Of a stretch of 64,000 bases of DNA, positions 34,170 to 43,792 are shown in pieces (positions within the stretch are counted from its first letter, which is position 1; every line of letters starts with the position of its first letter). The notes under the pieces were generated by a model. It was given only the letters and a program-made list of their open reading frames with translations, was not told where the DNA came from and ran no database searches. Origin of the DNA: Chrysopilus asiliformis (Eukaryota; Arthropoda; Insecta; Diptera; Rhagionidae). The stretch lies in contig OZ035963.1 in the NCBI GenBank assembly GCA_964034945.1, forward strand, positions 33,697,644 to 33,761,643, in the 5' to 3' direction. The translations under genes and the position numbers were made by a program.

Positions 34170-34630
34170 CGAAAATCATGTGTAAATAGTAAAAAGAACT
34201 ACTATAGGCTCTGTTGTTTCTTGTCACAACTAGCCCCAAAGAAACGGATCAACTAGCCCCATTTTTTTCCAAATTAAGTCAATGTGATATTTTGACTTTG
34301 CATGATAACACAAACCACTACCACACCACACAACGTTTTATGACTTTAATTATTTATTATAAAATACTTCACAAAAGTGGTAGCTTCTATAATTATCAAA
34401 AAATACCAAAAAATGCGAACACGAAAATATTTACTTACGTGACGTATAAGCACCTCACTAACCACAGGGACCCCCTCAACGTTGTGGTGGCTACTAAACT
34501 AGCTGCCAAGGAAACACAGTTACTTAACATTACGCGACATTTTCAAAACGCATACCTATATTTTTTTCATTTTGGCGCAATTTTAATCGGAACAACCTAC
34601 CACGGGAACTTTCGGGCCCGCTCTCCCCTA

Positions 34631-36045
34631 CTTCATACTGAAAAATAAAATAAAATATGAAGAAGGTCACTTTATTTGGGGCACTTTTTATTCCAATTTC
34701 TTGAGTCCTGTATTAGCGTATTTTGGTTGCACTATAGCTTGATCTATAGCTTGATCTATAGCTTGATAATGATCTACTTCATCATTATCGGGTTTTCAGG
34801 ATCACTGATTACGAATATGGTGTTAGAATTTAAAAATTCTTCCACTTCGAACCTCTGCAAAAAACTTTAACCCGGAAATGACGGGTTTGCAATTTAGTAT
34901 GTAAATATATAGAATTCAATGATTATATTTTTGTATTTTAATGCTACAACAACTAGGCTATTTACGATTTCAAGCTCCTCCGCATCCCGTCCTCAGCCCT
35001 GTCTTATTCTTCTACAATCATTCTGTTTTTTCTTAAAAGTCTCTATTTGTGGTTGAAAAGGTAAATATTATAAAATTAAAGGACATAAATGGTTTCGGAA
35101 ACAAAGAAATTTGAAGAATTCTTGCCAATTTCACTACAATGAAGTCCTACTTTAACATTGAAGCTCTATTAAAAAATAAATATTTATATATTAGAGATCC
35201 TTGTGATTTTTTGTTATTCTAAATAATAACGTGATCAACATTATTCAAAAAAAAATGTTTTTCTTGTGCTAATTCTGATATAAGAAGTCGAAATTTAAAA
35301 CCAAAAAGGGGAAGAAAAGTACTTTTTTAATTTTTTAAAAAATATTTCCTGCATTTCCTTTGAATGGCTGTTACTCATATTTTACATGAAACAATTTATA
35401 CAAATAAATATTTCCTTCTTTGTTAAATATATATTTTTCATGTTATTTACACATGGCGAAAATAACGACAAAAGGTACATACATACATATTTCAATTTGA
35501 ACAACAGACGAATTCATTTCAGTTTGTGAGGTTTAAATATACGAAATCACAATTTATTCATTACTTAATATTTTTATAATGGCGAAATGCCCCTGTTTTG
35601 GAACACCAAATAAAAGGTACAACAGAAAATATCCCCAAACTGTTAACAGGAATCAAGTAAGAATGGAATTCCTCTTCTATCGCAATCAGAAAAAAGGGCG
35701 GTCCCAAATTTTCCGAAATATTTTCATTGGTTTAAAGAATTTCAATATGGCCACATGTGATATAACGCTATTGGCAGTTTACGAAGCTCTCTACTGTGCC
35801 TCGATGGAAAGAGCCCAATATATATCAACTAGAACTTTGTCCCAAATTTATAAAGATGGCTTCACACCCGGATTTTTGTGAAATGCAATGCAAATTTTGT
35901 ACATTGATAAAATTCACATTTAAATAATTTTTGTTTTTAACCCTAGAATGCATCACCAAATCGGCAGATTTACATAGAAAATTCGAGCAGTATTATAATA
36001 GCTGATTTTTAATGATGTAACGAAGAAAGCTATTGGGATCATTAA
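34631..36045. other. Gene-free AT-rich stretch
   Basis: A family D-like word (gttttcaggatcactgatta) occurs near 34792. The 100-residue frame at 35579-35881 has no motif I recognise and is within the length expected by chance at this base composition. Confidence 0.4.
34735..34770. repeat. 14-bp tandem repeat
   Basis: The unit tatagcttgatc is repeated nearly exactly three times (spacing about 14 with the flanking bases). Confidence 0.7.
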
Positions 36046-36850
36046 AACATAAGAAAGCTACAATTGCCAGGGGTAATCGTCAAATCTTTATATATATAAA
36101 ACACACACTCATCACAGTGTTTCCCGAATCACCAAACCCATTGCCATGAAATTTTGCACACAAATACGTCTTACCTCAAAGGTGCTCAGTAAGCAACGGC
36201 TTTTTAAAATTACACCTTTGGTGGTAAACGAGGGGTGAATAGAGGTTGATGTTATAAAACATTGAATTTTGCCATCAAGTCTGTCCGTAAGGGGTAGGGA
36301 TGTCAAAATTTTGAAAAAAACCGGTTTTCGGTTAAACCGGTTTTTAAGACTTCGGTTTAAACCGGGCCGGTTTAACCGGGTCCAAAAAACCGGTTATTAA
36401 AACACCGAAAAACCGTTTTGTTCAAATTGGGTAGGTTAGGCCTTAGACGCAACAAATACACTATAATACAAACAAAAGACGTGAAATGCCATATAATCCA
36501 TTAAGAGACCATAAATGGCACAATATAATATTGTATTTGGTCTAGAGTGGCTAAAAAGGAGTGTTTCTAACAAATCAGTTGCACGAAAATTGGTTTAAAA
36601 TTATTTTTCCATACAAAAAAGAATGATCGGTTTTTTTAAACGGTTTTTGGCTTTTAAAAAAAACACCGGGTATAACCGTGCAAAAAAAACACCGGAAAAA
36701 ACCGGTTAACCGAAGCAAAAATACCGGGTAACCGGTTTAACCGGTTCTTTTTTGACATCCCTAGTAAGGGGGCTGAAAAATGTCATTCGAAGGGTTTCGG
36801 GGCCGCTGAACACGAATCTGGTGTTCCAATTTCAAAATTCGGAAAGGTCC
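36046..36850 (+). repeat. Family E modular repeat, interrupted by hAT MITE
   Basis: Starts at a connector aacataagaaagctacaatt then gccaggggtaatcg. It continues with ccattgccatgaaattttgc and, after the hAT MITE at 36295-36763, gaagggtttcggggccgctg and aacacgaatctggtg, which echo family D. It shows that the connector heads more than one downstream body. Confidence 0.5.
36295..36763. mobile_element. hAT MITE with 8-bp target duplication GTAAGGGG
   Basis: The ends TAGGGATGTCAAAA and TTTTGACATCCCTA are perfectly inverted, flanked by identical GTAAGGGG (36287-36294 and 36764-36771). Both subterminal regions are dense in aaccggtt words. No coding sequence. Confidence 0.95.
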
Positions 36851-36868
36851 TGAAAGTAGGGTAAAATA

Positions 36869-37247
36869 CCCAGATCTGAGCCCCCTTAAACCTTTTTTCA
36901 CTTCATACCATCTTTTCTTTGTCTTCCGTATACTTTCTGAGAAACTTATACTTACTGGTCGAAAGTATGGAATGTTTAAATTAAATTAACATTACATATT
37001 CCTCAACAATTTGGATAAAAAAAAGAATTATGTGTAAATGTGGAAATTATCCCAAAATCCAGTTCTGAGCCCCCCGTATTAAATTAAGTACGCCTAGCAA
37101 CTTATAGAAATAACAATTGAATTCGAAGAATTATTGGTTTCATCACGTTGTGAAATGTGGTTTAATCGGCTCAATCGCGCACAATTCTTGTTTTAGCCGG
37201 AAAATTAACAGGGGTGCTCAGAACTGGTGCCGGGGTTCAGATCTGGA
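36869..37247. mobile_element. TA-flanked MITE, TIR CCCAGATCTGARCCCC
   Basis: The left end CCCAGATCTGAGCCCCC and the right end (inverse of TCCAGATCTGAACCCC) have TA outside both. A second internal pair, ccagttctgagcccccc and ggggtgctcagaactgg, repeats the same word pattern. Non-coding. Confidence 0.7.
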
Positions 37248-37410
37248 TATCTGAAACCCTAGAAACCCTAGAAAGATTTCAAAAGTTTTTAAGTTGTTTC
37301 TTTATTTTTTCGTGCAAAAAACCTTGTCCAAAAAATTTTACCGGGACAACGACGGGTAGGCAAGATAGTACTCTATAGGAGGGTAGGCAAAATTTTTATG
37401 AAAAAATATA

Positions 37411-38062
37411 CAGTGTGACCTCGATAAACGCAACCCTCGAAGAACGCAACTCCTCGGTTAACGCAACACCTAAAATTTTGCACTGGTGACTCTGTAAACG
37501 CAACTTTCAAAATTGATTGACTCGATTAACGCAACTCGATTAACGTACCCCCCAGACAGACGGACGGACAGACGGACAGACGGCCGGACAGACGGACGGA
37601 CATGTAAAAATTAATTATTTTTATCATTTTAAACATATTGGTGTGATTCATTTTTGTGTGTGATGACGGGATCTTGGCGTTACAAACGGTAAGGCAAAGT
37701 TAATATAGCCTTTGGTTTCACCATACGGGTATAAATAGTTACAGGAAATTTTTTATTGACTTTATTCTCTGTTCCTTGTTTTTATTTATTAACGAAGTGG
37801 CTATCACAAAACAAGTCTGTGGCAACAAAAAACAAACAAAAATATCGGGATTTTTTACCAAAAACTAATTTAAAAAAAATCATAGTTATGTTTTGTTTAT
37901 AAAAGTTTTAATGAAATAAAACTTTTGTTCAGTTATAGAATGTTGTTTAATGGCTTTTGTTTCGTTTTTTGAAACATATCGGTACTGACTCGGTTATTGC
38001 AACTGACTCGGTTAACGCAAAACGCTCTGGCCACTATAGTTGCGATTATCGAGGTCACACTG
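37411..38062. mobile_element. Pogo/Tigger-type MITE, TIR CAGTGTGACCTCGATAA
   Basis: The ends CAGTGTGACCTCGATAAACG and the inverse of CAGTGTGACCTCGATAATCG, with TA at 37409-37410 and 38063-38064. The interior carries repeated ctcgattaacgcaac / cggttaacgcaac words. A family A copy is embedded at about 37545-37738. Confidence 0.9.
37545..37738 (+). repeat. Family A modular repeat, truncated copy inside pogo-type MITE
   Basis: Starts gtacccccc (the right half of the family A palindrome), then jumps straight to the GACG/GACA tract at 37554-37602, and continues to gatgacgggatcttggcg and gggtataaa. The block between the palindrome and the tract is deleted. It interrupts the pogo-type element at 37411-38062. 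Confidence 0.8.
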
Positions 38063-38064
38063 TA

Positions 38065-38135
38065 GTTATTTTTGTGTTTGACGATTAGTTTGATGCGTCA
38101 CAAACGGTATACTTCTCATATAGAGTATTTTTTAA
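38065..38135 (+). repeat. Family B tail fragment, plus orientation
   Basis: tgacgattagtttgatgcgt, cacaaacggtatac and ctcatatagagtattttt match the end of family B copies. It lies directly against the right end of the pogo-type MITE and faces the minus-strand copy at 38141. Confidence 0.6.
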
Positions 38136-38140
38136 AGATT

Positions 38141-38470
38141 TTTATACTCTATATGATATATCTGAAGAATATCAGATTTAGTATACTGTATGTAACCAAT
38201 CGCCGGACACAAAAATAAACTACACCAAGGTGTTTGTGATGACAAAGGATTTTGATTTTCGCATATCTGTGCGTCTCTCTGTTCCGTCTGTCCGTGAACA
38301 CCATAACTTTCGAAAGGATTGAGCTAGAGAATCGAAATTTGGTATAGTTCAGTTCCTCGTTAATGACAAAGCAAAGTTTTTGAACTTCTCTCCTCCGCAA
38401 TACAGATGAAACATTTTTTTAGAATTTTCTCGAAAATGCATTTCGCGGATTTTGCAATTTTTTTTTGGTT
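38141..38470 (-). repeat. Family B modular repeat
   Basis: In reverse it has the cgaaatttggtatagtt block, ctagctcaatcctttcgaaa, the accataactttcg block, a degraded GACA tract and the atatactctatatgag tail. It ends where the transposase relic at 38493 begins. Confidence 0.7.
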
Positions 38471-38492
38471 AGCCATGATAACCCACTTTTAA

Positions 38493-38879
38493 TTGCATGA
38501 ATTTGACAGTATGGACGTCGATGATTTGTGGTTTCAACAGGACGACGCCACGTGCCACACAGCCAATGCAACCAGGGCTTTATTGAATGAGAAATTGCCA
38601 GGTCGCAACATCTCTCAAAACAGCGAAGTCAACTGGCCACAAGGATTGTACGATTTACCGGCTTTGGACTTCTTCTTTTGGGGTTATCTTAATGCCAACA
38701 AGCCAACGACAATTCAACAGCTGAAGGATGAGATAATGAGGCATATTTGGGAGATCGAAGAGCAATTATGCAGAGATGTCATCAAAAATTTGGACCATCG
38801 AGGGGAAGTGTGTCGCCGAAGCCTTGGCGTACATTTGAGCGATATTATCTTTCACACAATTACCACAGAGCTTCTATAA
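38493..38879 (+). pseudogene. DD41D (rosa-like) mariner transposase, C-terminal half
   Basis: The frame reads DVDDLWFQQDDATCHTANAT, then EVNWPQGLYDLPALDFFFWG, NKPTTIQQLKDEI and GVHLSDIIFHT. Exactly 41 residues lie between the aspartate of WFQQD and the aspartate of ALDFFF, which places it in the DD41D class of Tc1/mariner/IS630 elements. The helix-turn-helix domain and first part of the catalytic core are missing on the left, where a family B copy abuts. The conserved glycine after WFQQD is aspartate, and the PPRSCDLTP block is eroded. The last residues (TTELL) come from the fold-back insertion that begins at about 38867. Not functional. Confidence 0.9.
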
Positions 38880-39066
38880 GAACAGAGATTCAAATCATAT
38901 TGAGCAGCAAAAATATGGCGTGAAATTTGGGAATTTATCATTAGCACAAGCAGAAAAAAGCTTTCGTAAAACTTTCGAGCTAATGATAAATTCCCAAATT
39001 TCACGCCATATTTTGCTGCTCAATATGATTTTAACCTCTGTTCTTATAGAAGCTCTGTGTAATTAC
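38859..39066. mobile_element. Fold-back element inserted in transposase C-terminus
   Basis: The arms 38859-38945 and 38979-39066 are nearly perfect reverse complements (for example agagcttctataagaacag and its inverse, gcgtgaaatttgggaattta and its inverse) around a 33-base loop. The direct repeat aattaccac flanks the palindrome on both sides, suggesting an insertion with a target duplication of about 7-9 bp. Removing it would rejoin transposase C-terminal sequence. Confidence 0.8.
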
Positions 39067-39123
39067 CACGAGCCAAATAACATGATTCAATAAAGAAATC
39101 AAAAAAATTTAACAAATAACATT

Positions 39124-39252
39124 GGGTGATGTGGATAAAAAAATAGCTTTTGCTAAAACTGATGTTTTTTTGCGAATGCAGTCTGTATGCAGTCTGCATT
39201 AGCTAAAAAAACATCAGTTTTAGCAAAAGCTATTTTTTTATTCACATCACCC
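39124..39252. mobile_element. Second fold-back MITE, arms GGGTGATGTG
   Basis: The left arm gggtgatgtggataaaaaaa to gatgtttttt and the right arm are inverse over about 50 bases, with a loop carrying tgcagtctgtatgcagtctg. ATT flanks both ends (39121-39123, 39253-39255). Confidence 0.8.
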
Positions 39253-39284
39253 ATTGTCTTATTTTCTGTTAACATCGGTCCAAG

Positions 39285-39440
39285 CCATTCGAACCCCTCC
39301 TTCCCCATTCCCCCATACAAATTGAATATTTTTTTTCAATTTCTCGAAAAATGTACATAGAGTAGAAAAATTTATTAAGACAGAAAGTGTTTAAAATATG
39401 ATTTTACATAACCGTTCCATACATCAAAATTTTAATGTAT
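39285..39440 (+). repeat. Family B fragment
   Basis: ccattcccccatacaaattg, tttctcgaaaaatgtacata and gattttacataaccgttcc follow the B order without tract or tail. Confidence 0.45.
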
Positions 39441-39535
39441 CCATGCTTGGGAGATGCAATGAATCATTCCCGTTTGGTTTGCCGTGCAGTGAACTTCGAT
39501 GTTTCCAACGATTACTCGTGTGTTTTTCTTTTTAA

Positions 39536-39590
39536 AAAAAACGATAGTACTCAATGAGTACTCATTTAGAAAAACGATAGTACTCAATGA
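39536..39590. repeat. Direct duplication of aaaaacgatagtactcaatga
   Basis: aaacgatagtactcaatga occurs twice about 32 bases apart, separated by a partly palindromic gtactcatttag. Confidence 0.7.
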
Positions 39591-40314
39591 AACCCTGAAG
39601 GATTGAGGAAAAAGGTCCTCCGTCCCAAGTTTGTAATAAGGGTCAAAATTCTGAGGTTGTCTCGAAATGCGAAAGGAGAAGAACGAAGAGTCCTCTTTAA
39701 TCTAAAATGTTTTAAATAATCGTTTCTAAAAGTGAGTGCAAAAAGAAAACGAAGGTTTGCAGAAATTTTCATTTCGTGTTTGATGAGCAAAATAAAATTA
39801 GCCAGAAAATTTCTTACCAGATTATATAAAAAATTGGGTTTCTCTAGAGTGGGAAAATATGTGGTTTTACGGTTAAAGGCAAAATTGTAGAGCGTTGTAT
39901 CGTCTATAATTTCACACTCCTACTTAAAAAAAACCGTAGATTTTCAAAAAAATCAAACATTTTCGGGATCGAATCTTATCGAAAGAATGTTTGACCCAAA
40001 AATTCATTCGCGAATCAAAAGACTGAAAAATAATGTAGGGCTGAAAAAGAAAAATTTGTGACTTGAAAAACAAAAATTTGTGGCTTGAAAAAGAAAAATT
40101 TGAGCCATTAATGGCTTTGAAAAATCGACCCATCTAAAATATGTATCCAAAAGGTATAAAGACGTATATTGTACCAAGAGGTCTTGTACCACTCTTGTAA
40201 CGGACATCCAATATAAACCAAAAGTGTTTTAAGATATAATTTTTCTTCGACCAAGCAAACGCGTCAAGAAAAAAAAATTAAAAAAAAATACAAGAAAAAT
40301 TTTTAAAAGCTTTT

Positions 40315-40484
40315 ATTTTAAAAAAATGCATTAAAAAGAAAAAAAAATTGGGCGCTATGTATCAGAAATAAAAGCAAGATAAATATATATTTTATTTTTT
40401 ATGCCCTTATCTCGCTTTTATTTCTGATACACACAGCCCAAAAAATTTGATTTTCCTTTTTAGTGCATTTTTTTGATATAAAAT
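40315..40484. repeat. Fold-back repeat family G, copy 1
   Basis: Left arm aatgcattaaaaagaaaaaa, gcgctatgtatcagaaataa and inverse right arm cttttatttctgatacacac, cctttttagtgcattttttt surround an about 23-base loop. The outer part shares its arm words with 52780-53102. Confidence 0.7.
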
Positions 40485-40705
40485 TTTTTTTTAATTTTAT
40501 TCTGTTTATGGCCGTTTGCACCAATATAACTTAAAAATTTAAGGAAAGCTTTGTTCTTAAGTTATGAATTTTCTGTTGCACCAACAGATTCGGGAAAACT
40601 TAAATTGTCAAATTGGAACTTAAACTAAGCTACCACATTTCAGGGCTTAAAGATTTAAGTTTTGTTTGACAGTCGTTAATATTCAAAGACAGAGCCAATA
40701 CGAAA

Positions 40706-40807
40706 ATGGATTCCATTAATATTTTTGAAGATTTTGATTTCTTTGATGACGATTTAAAAGTTATTGAGTTTTTAGTAGTAATCGAACGTTGGATCTACAA
40801 CTATTGA
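40706..40807 (+). pseudogene. Possible start of a Harbinger transposase gene
   Basis: The frame opens MDSINIFEDFDFFDDDLKVIE and stops after 33 codons. An acidic N-terminus of this kind is usual for HARBI1-type nuclease ORFs, and it sits at the expected end of the TIR element. Everything after about residue 21 is probably unrelated sequence joined by the internal deletion. No catalytic residues are present. The call depends on context. Confidence 0.4.
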
Positions 40808-41101
40808 AGGTTTCCCACCACCAGTTTTCATAGTTTCTTGCCTGAGTATGGCGGCATCTTTACGAACAATTTTTTTTATATTCATATAGCATTTTTTGAT
40901 TGATTCAGAACTTCGGTAACATTGAAGAAATTGCGCATTGAACCGTTCTATTATCCGTTCCCATGCATGATTTTTCTCAAAACATGTCACACCGTCTGTT
41001 TTCTTGTTTTCTATTATTGCCTTTTCGTCCGCAACGAGCAGAAGTAAGAAATTTCTTTCAGATTCTGTAAAATTTCGTCCTCTGGCTCTGCTTGGCTTTT
41101 C
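40772..41101 (-). pseudogene. Myb/SANT-like DNA-binding protein of Harbinger element
   Basis: Read from about 41101 downwards on the minus strand the frame gives RGRNFTESERNFLLLLVADE, KAIIENKKTDGVT, KNHAWERIIERFNAQ, SIKKCYMNIKKIVRKDAAI and ETMKTGGGKP. This is the Myb/SANT-like domain (tryptophan in HAWERI, asparagine-x-lysine-lysine helix, then a threonine-glycine-glycine-glycine segment) of the protein that partners PIF/Harbinger transposases and binds subterminal DNA. The frame is open upstream of the first ATG (40990) to a stop near 41104. A splice-acceptor-like aaatag lies there, so a short first exon farther right is possible. The C-terminus after GGGKP is truncated where it meets the plus-strand ORF fragment. 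Confidence 0.8.
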
Positions 41102-41415
41102 CTATTTCGGCACTAAAATTTTCAAATAAAATTTATATGATAATGATGTAAATTATATGATTGCAACTAATTAATCACCGTTAAAAGTTATACTTTTCGT
41201 CTCACAAAACAATTAACACAATCGAAATTTTTGAAGTTTTTATTATTTGACATGTCACGAAAGCAAAGAAGCTAGCTGCGATTCACGCTAATTTCAGTTT
41301 AGTTAAGTTTAAAACAACTTGGTTGGTGCAACACACTTTAAAATAAGAATAGCTTATTTCTAAGTTTTGCTTAACTAAGTTATTATTTAAGAAATGTTGG
41401 TGCAAACGGCCATTA

Positions 41416-42144
41416 GTCATTTTGTATTTTATTAATTTGACTAAAAATCCAAAATGAAAAGGATAATCACATTATCCTTACAGGACCTTTCTTCATCCTT
41501 ACAGATTTCTTAATGTCAAAATTACTATAGATTCAGCGATCCCAAAAACCCCAGATGAAATTTTTTTCAATACCAAATTTAAATATTTATAAAAATAAAT
41601 ATTAATATCTTCGGTTCAAGTTTGGAATAAAATTCTTCCAAACTTTTAGTCTAGATTTGTGTTACAACTTTAAAAATGCCTAAACGTTTGACTATCTATT
41701 TTTAAAGCTTTTTTTCTTGAAAAACATTTGTAGGTTTTGGGAATTTAAATTGCAAACATTTGTAGGTTTTGATTTTAAAAATAAATAACATTTGGAGCGA
41801 ATTCAAATATCATTGTCACAAACCACTTCACGTATTCTCCAAATTTTTTTTACCGCGGAAATTTTTTGAAAATCGTGTTTGAAATATTTATAAATAAAAA
41901 CTTTTTCAGCGAGTATTTTTCAATTATTTTTGGGAAAACGATTATGTAAATTAGAAAATACTGACTGAGAAACTTGACATGAATCGACTGAAATTTTTTT
42001 TAGAATCAGTTAATCAAAAGAAAATCATTTAATGGAAGTAGTATTCTTGTATGTTGTATGCATTTTCGAAACATCTCCGTGGTTCGACCGATCTAATAAA
42101 ATAATAAAAACCGGAATACAAAGCCAAAGTGTAGCATAAAGGTA
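41416..42144. other. Stretch with a family D fragment only
   Basis: 41455-41580 holds cattatccttacaggac, catccttacagatttc and gattcagcgatcccaaaaa, a minus-oriented family D relative. The remainder is AT-rich without assignable content. Confidence 0.5.
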
Positions 42145-42469
42145 GAACCTGAATCGTACGTCGATGCGTCCGTCATGCGTGCGTCCGGTTGACAGTTCGA
42201 GTAGAATCAATGGGCTGCTATGAGTACTCCCGTAATAATGCGTTTTCCGATGCGGCAGCCGCATAGAGTAGGTCGAATTTCTACTTTTACATGCGGCAAC
42301 GCACGGAAATGTCATTTCGCAAAAAAGTTTGGTTACGATTTAAGCAATTTAAGTATGGAACAAATTGAAAGTAATTGTTTCGACGATAAACTAATAGAAG
42401 AAGTACAAAACAATGAATTAACTCCAGATTCGTTGCCGCATCCAACTGTCCCGCGGACGATTCAGGTTC
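42145..42469. mobile_element. TA-flanked MITE, TIR GAACCTGAATCGT
   Basis: The ends GAACCTGAATCGT and ACGATTCAGGTTC are perfectly inverted; TA follows at 42143-42144 and 42470-42471. The interior has gatgcgtccgtcatgcgtgcg and gatgcggcagccgcatagag palindromic words. The 85-residue frame across it (42220-42477) has no recognisable motif and runs past the right TIR. Confidence 0.75.
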
Positions 42470-42471
42470 TA

Positions 42472-43692
42472 GCTTAAAGTCATGAATTTTGGAAATTCGC
42501 AACTAAAAAAAATCCTGGAAAAAGGATAATTTATTAATTTTAAAAACGTTTCTACGAAAAACTCGTGCAAAGTCGACAACCAATAACTATTAATTGTAAA
42601 TTTTAACTATTTTACATTAGAAACTATGAAAAGTAAGAATTTTCAGTTGGAGAATTTCATAAAATTCTCATTTTGGAACTTAAGAGTTTTTTCTTGCCAA
42701 GCGAGCTTATAGAGTTATTAATGCCACCAATTTTCCTCACATACAATTCTTCGGTAAAAGCATCGGATTGTATTGGATAGTTCTAGCCTGTGCTAAACCT
42801 GGTTTGCGCCCTTGATATTATTCTTCTGCTAAAAGGTATAAAAAATCCCAAAAATAAGAAAAAATCAAAGAATTTTCTTTAATAATATTTTATACAAATA
42901 CTTCATTTAATTTCATTGATTTATTTATGTCCTTTTCAGGAAATCTTTAGGTTGTTTCGCTGTTTTTTGCCACAAAATGGAATCCTGCATTTAATTATGT
43001 CGAACATTGTTGGGTAAATAAATAATCTCAATCTATATTAACTTTATATTGTCTTTACATTCACTAAAATCATAAAAATTAACAAAAACTCCGAATGTAA
43101 AATTAAAATTAGAAGACCAAACGATTTTACTTCAAAACGAAAAAACAATCGACATGTGCTTGAAAAATGAAAAACGCATGCGACCCGCGCTCCCTCGTGC
43201 TTAAAATCTGCACTAAATAATGAATTTGACTTTTTTCTAAGTTCTGAGAATTTTAGGGGCGGCAAATTTGATTTTGGAGCAGGAAATGTAGGCGGGCACC
43301 AAACCAGAGGAGTGGTGGGCATCACCATATTCTTACTTAAGTTAAATTCAAATTTTTTCACCATAGCAACCTCATATTATACGTATATTTGTAGCATTTA
43401 TTTATAAAGAGCAGAAAAGCACGAAAAGTGGAATTTTTGCTTGGAACTTTGTAGCTTTTAATTGAAAAGTAGCTTTTACCCGAAATTAGTCAAAAATTTC
43501 GTCTGCGGCGCATTTCTTTCCAATAATTTGAGGTTACATATAATTTTTTTTTAAATCGTCTGCTGCGCATACTCCTTTAGTTTACAGTCAATTTTTTTAC
43601 ATGATTTTTGTTTGAAAACATTTAATTTCCTGAAAAAACACTCCAATTTTCTCATCCAATAACTGTTTTAATAGTGTTGTTCAAAACCTTAC
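42472..43692. other. Gene-free AT-rich stretch
   Basis: Nothing assignable; the frame at 43044-43364 on the minus strand has no family signature. Confidence 0.45.
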
Positions 43693-43780
43693 AGGTGGGT
43701 GCTATGGGATTGCAGGAGGTGGTGTATGGATTTGAGGTAAAATCCATCCACCACCTCCTGTAATCTCATACCACCCACCT
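43693..43780. repeat. GC-rich fold-back repeat
   Basis: Left arm aggtgggtgctatgggattg, caggaggtggtgtatggattt and inverse right arm (43739-43780) are separated by a 5-base loop, with only a few mismatches. It is followed by unusually GC-balanced sequence (43793-44010) containing cgggttcattccctgg and cagttccctagagg, of unknown origin. Confidence 0.75.
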
Positions 43781-43792
43781 TCAATCTCCTTG

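Larger units (their letters stand above)
31090..34628 (-). mobile_element. 3.5-kb pogo-like element, TIR GGGGAGAGCGGGCC
   Basis: A perfect 14-base inverted repeat GGGGAGAGCGGGCC stands at both ends, with TA outside each (31088-31089, 34629-34630). The minus strand contains a pogo-type DDE fragment at 33897-34169, so the element was once autonomous or derived from one. Another TA element (31466-33727) lies inside it. Confidence 0.85.
40509..41412. mobile_element. PIF/Harbinger derivative, TTA target duplication
   Basis: The ends TGGCCGTTTGCACCAA and TTGGTGCAAACGGCCA are perfectly inverted and flanked by TTA (40506-40508, 41413-41415), the standard PIF/Harbinger target. It contains a truncated plus-strand ORF start and a convergent minus-strand Myb/SANT frame, the two-gene layout expected of Harbinger elements with the middle deleted. 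Confidence 0.92.

Noticed and set aside
34214..34648. 144-codon plus-strand open frame
   Set aside because: It lies in the terminal part of the 31090-34628 pogo-like element and runs through its right TIR. Its sequence is antisense to the DDE fragment's element and matches no family.
35579..35881. 100-codon plus-strand frame starting MAKCPCFG
   Set aside because: A few frames of this length are expected by chance in 64 kb of this composition, and no domain or exon partner is visible.
42220..42477. 85-codon plus-strand frame over the 42145 MITE
   Set aside because: It runs through the right TIR and has no recognised motif; it is treated as chance within the element.
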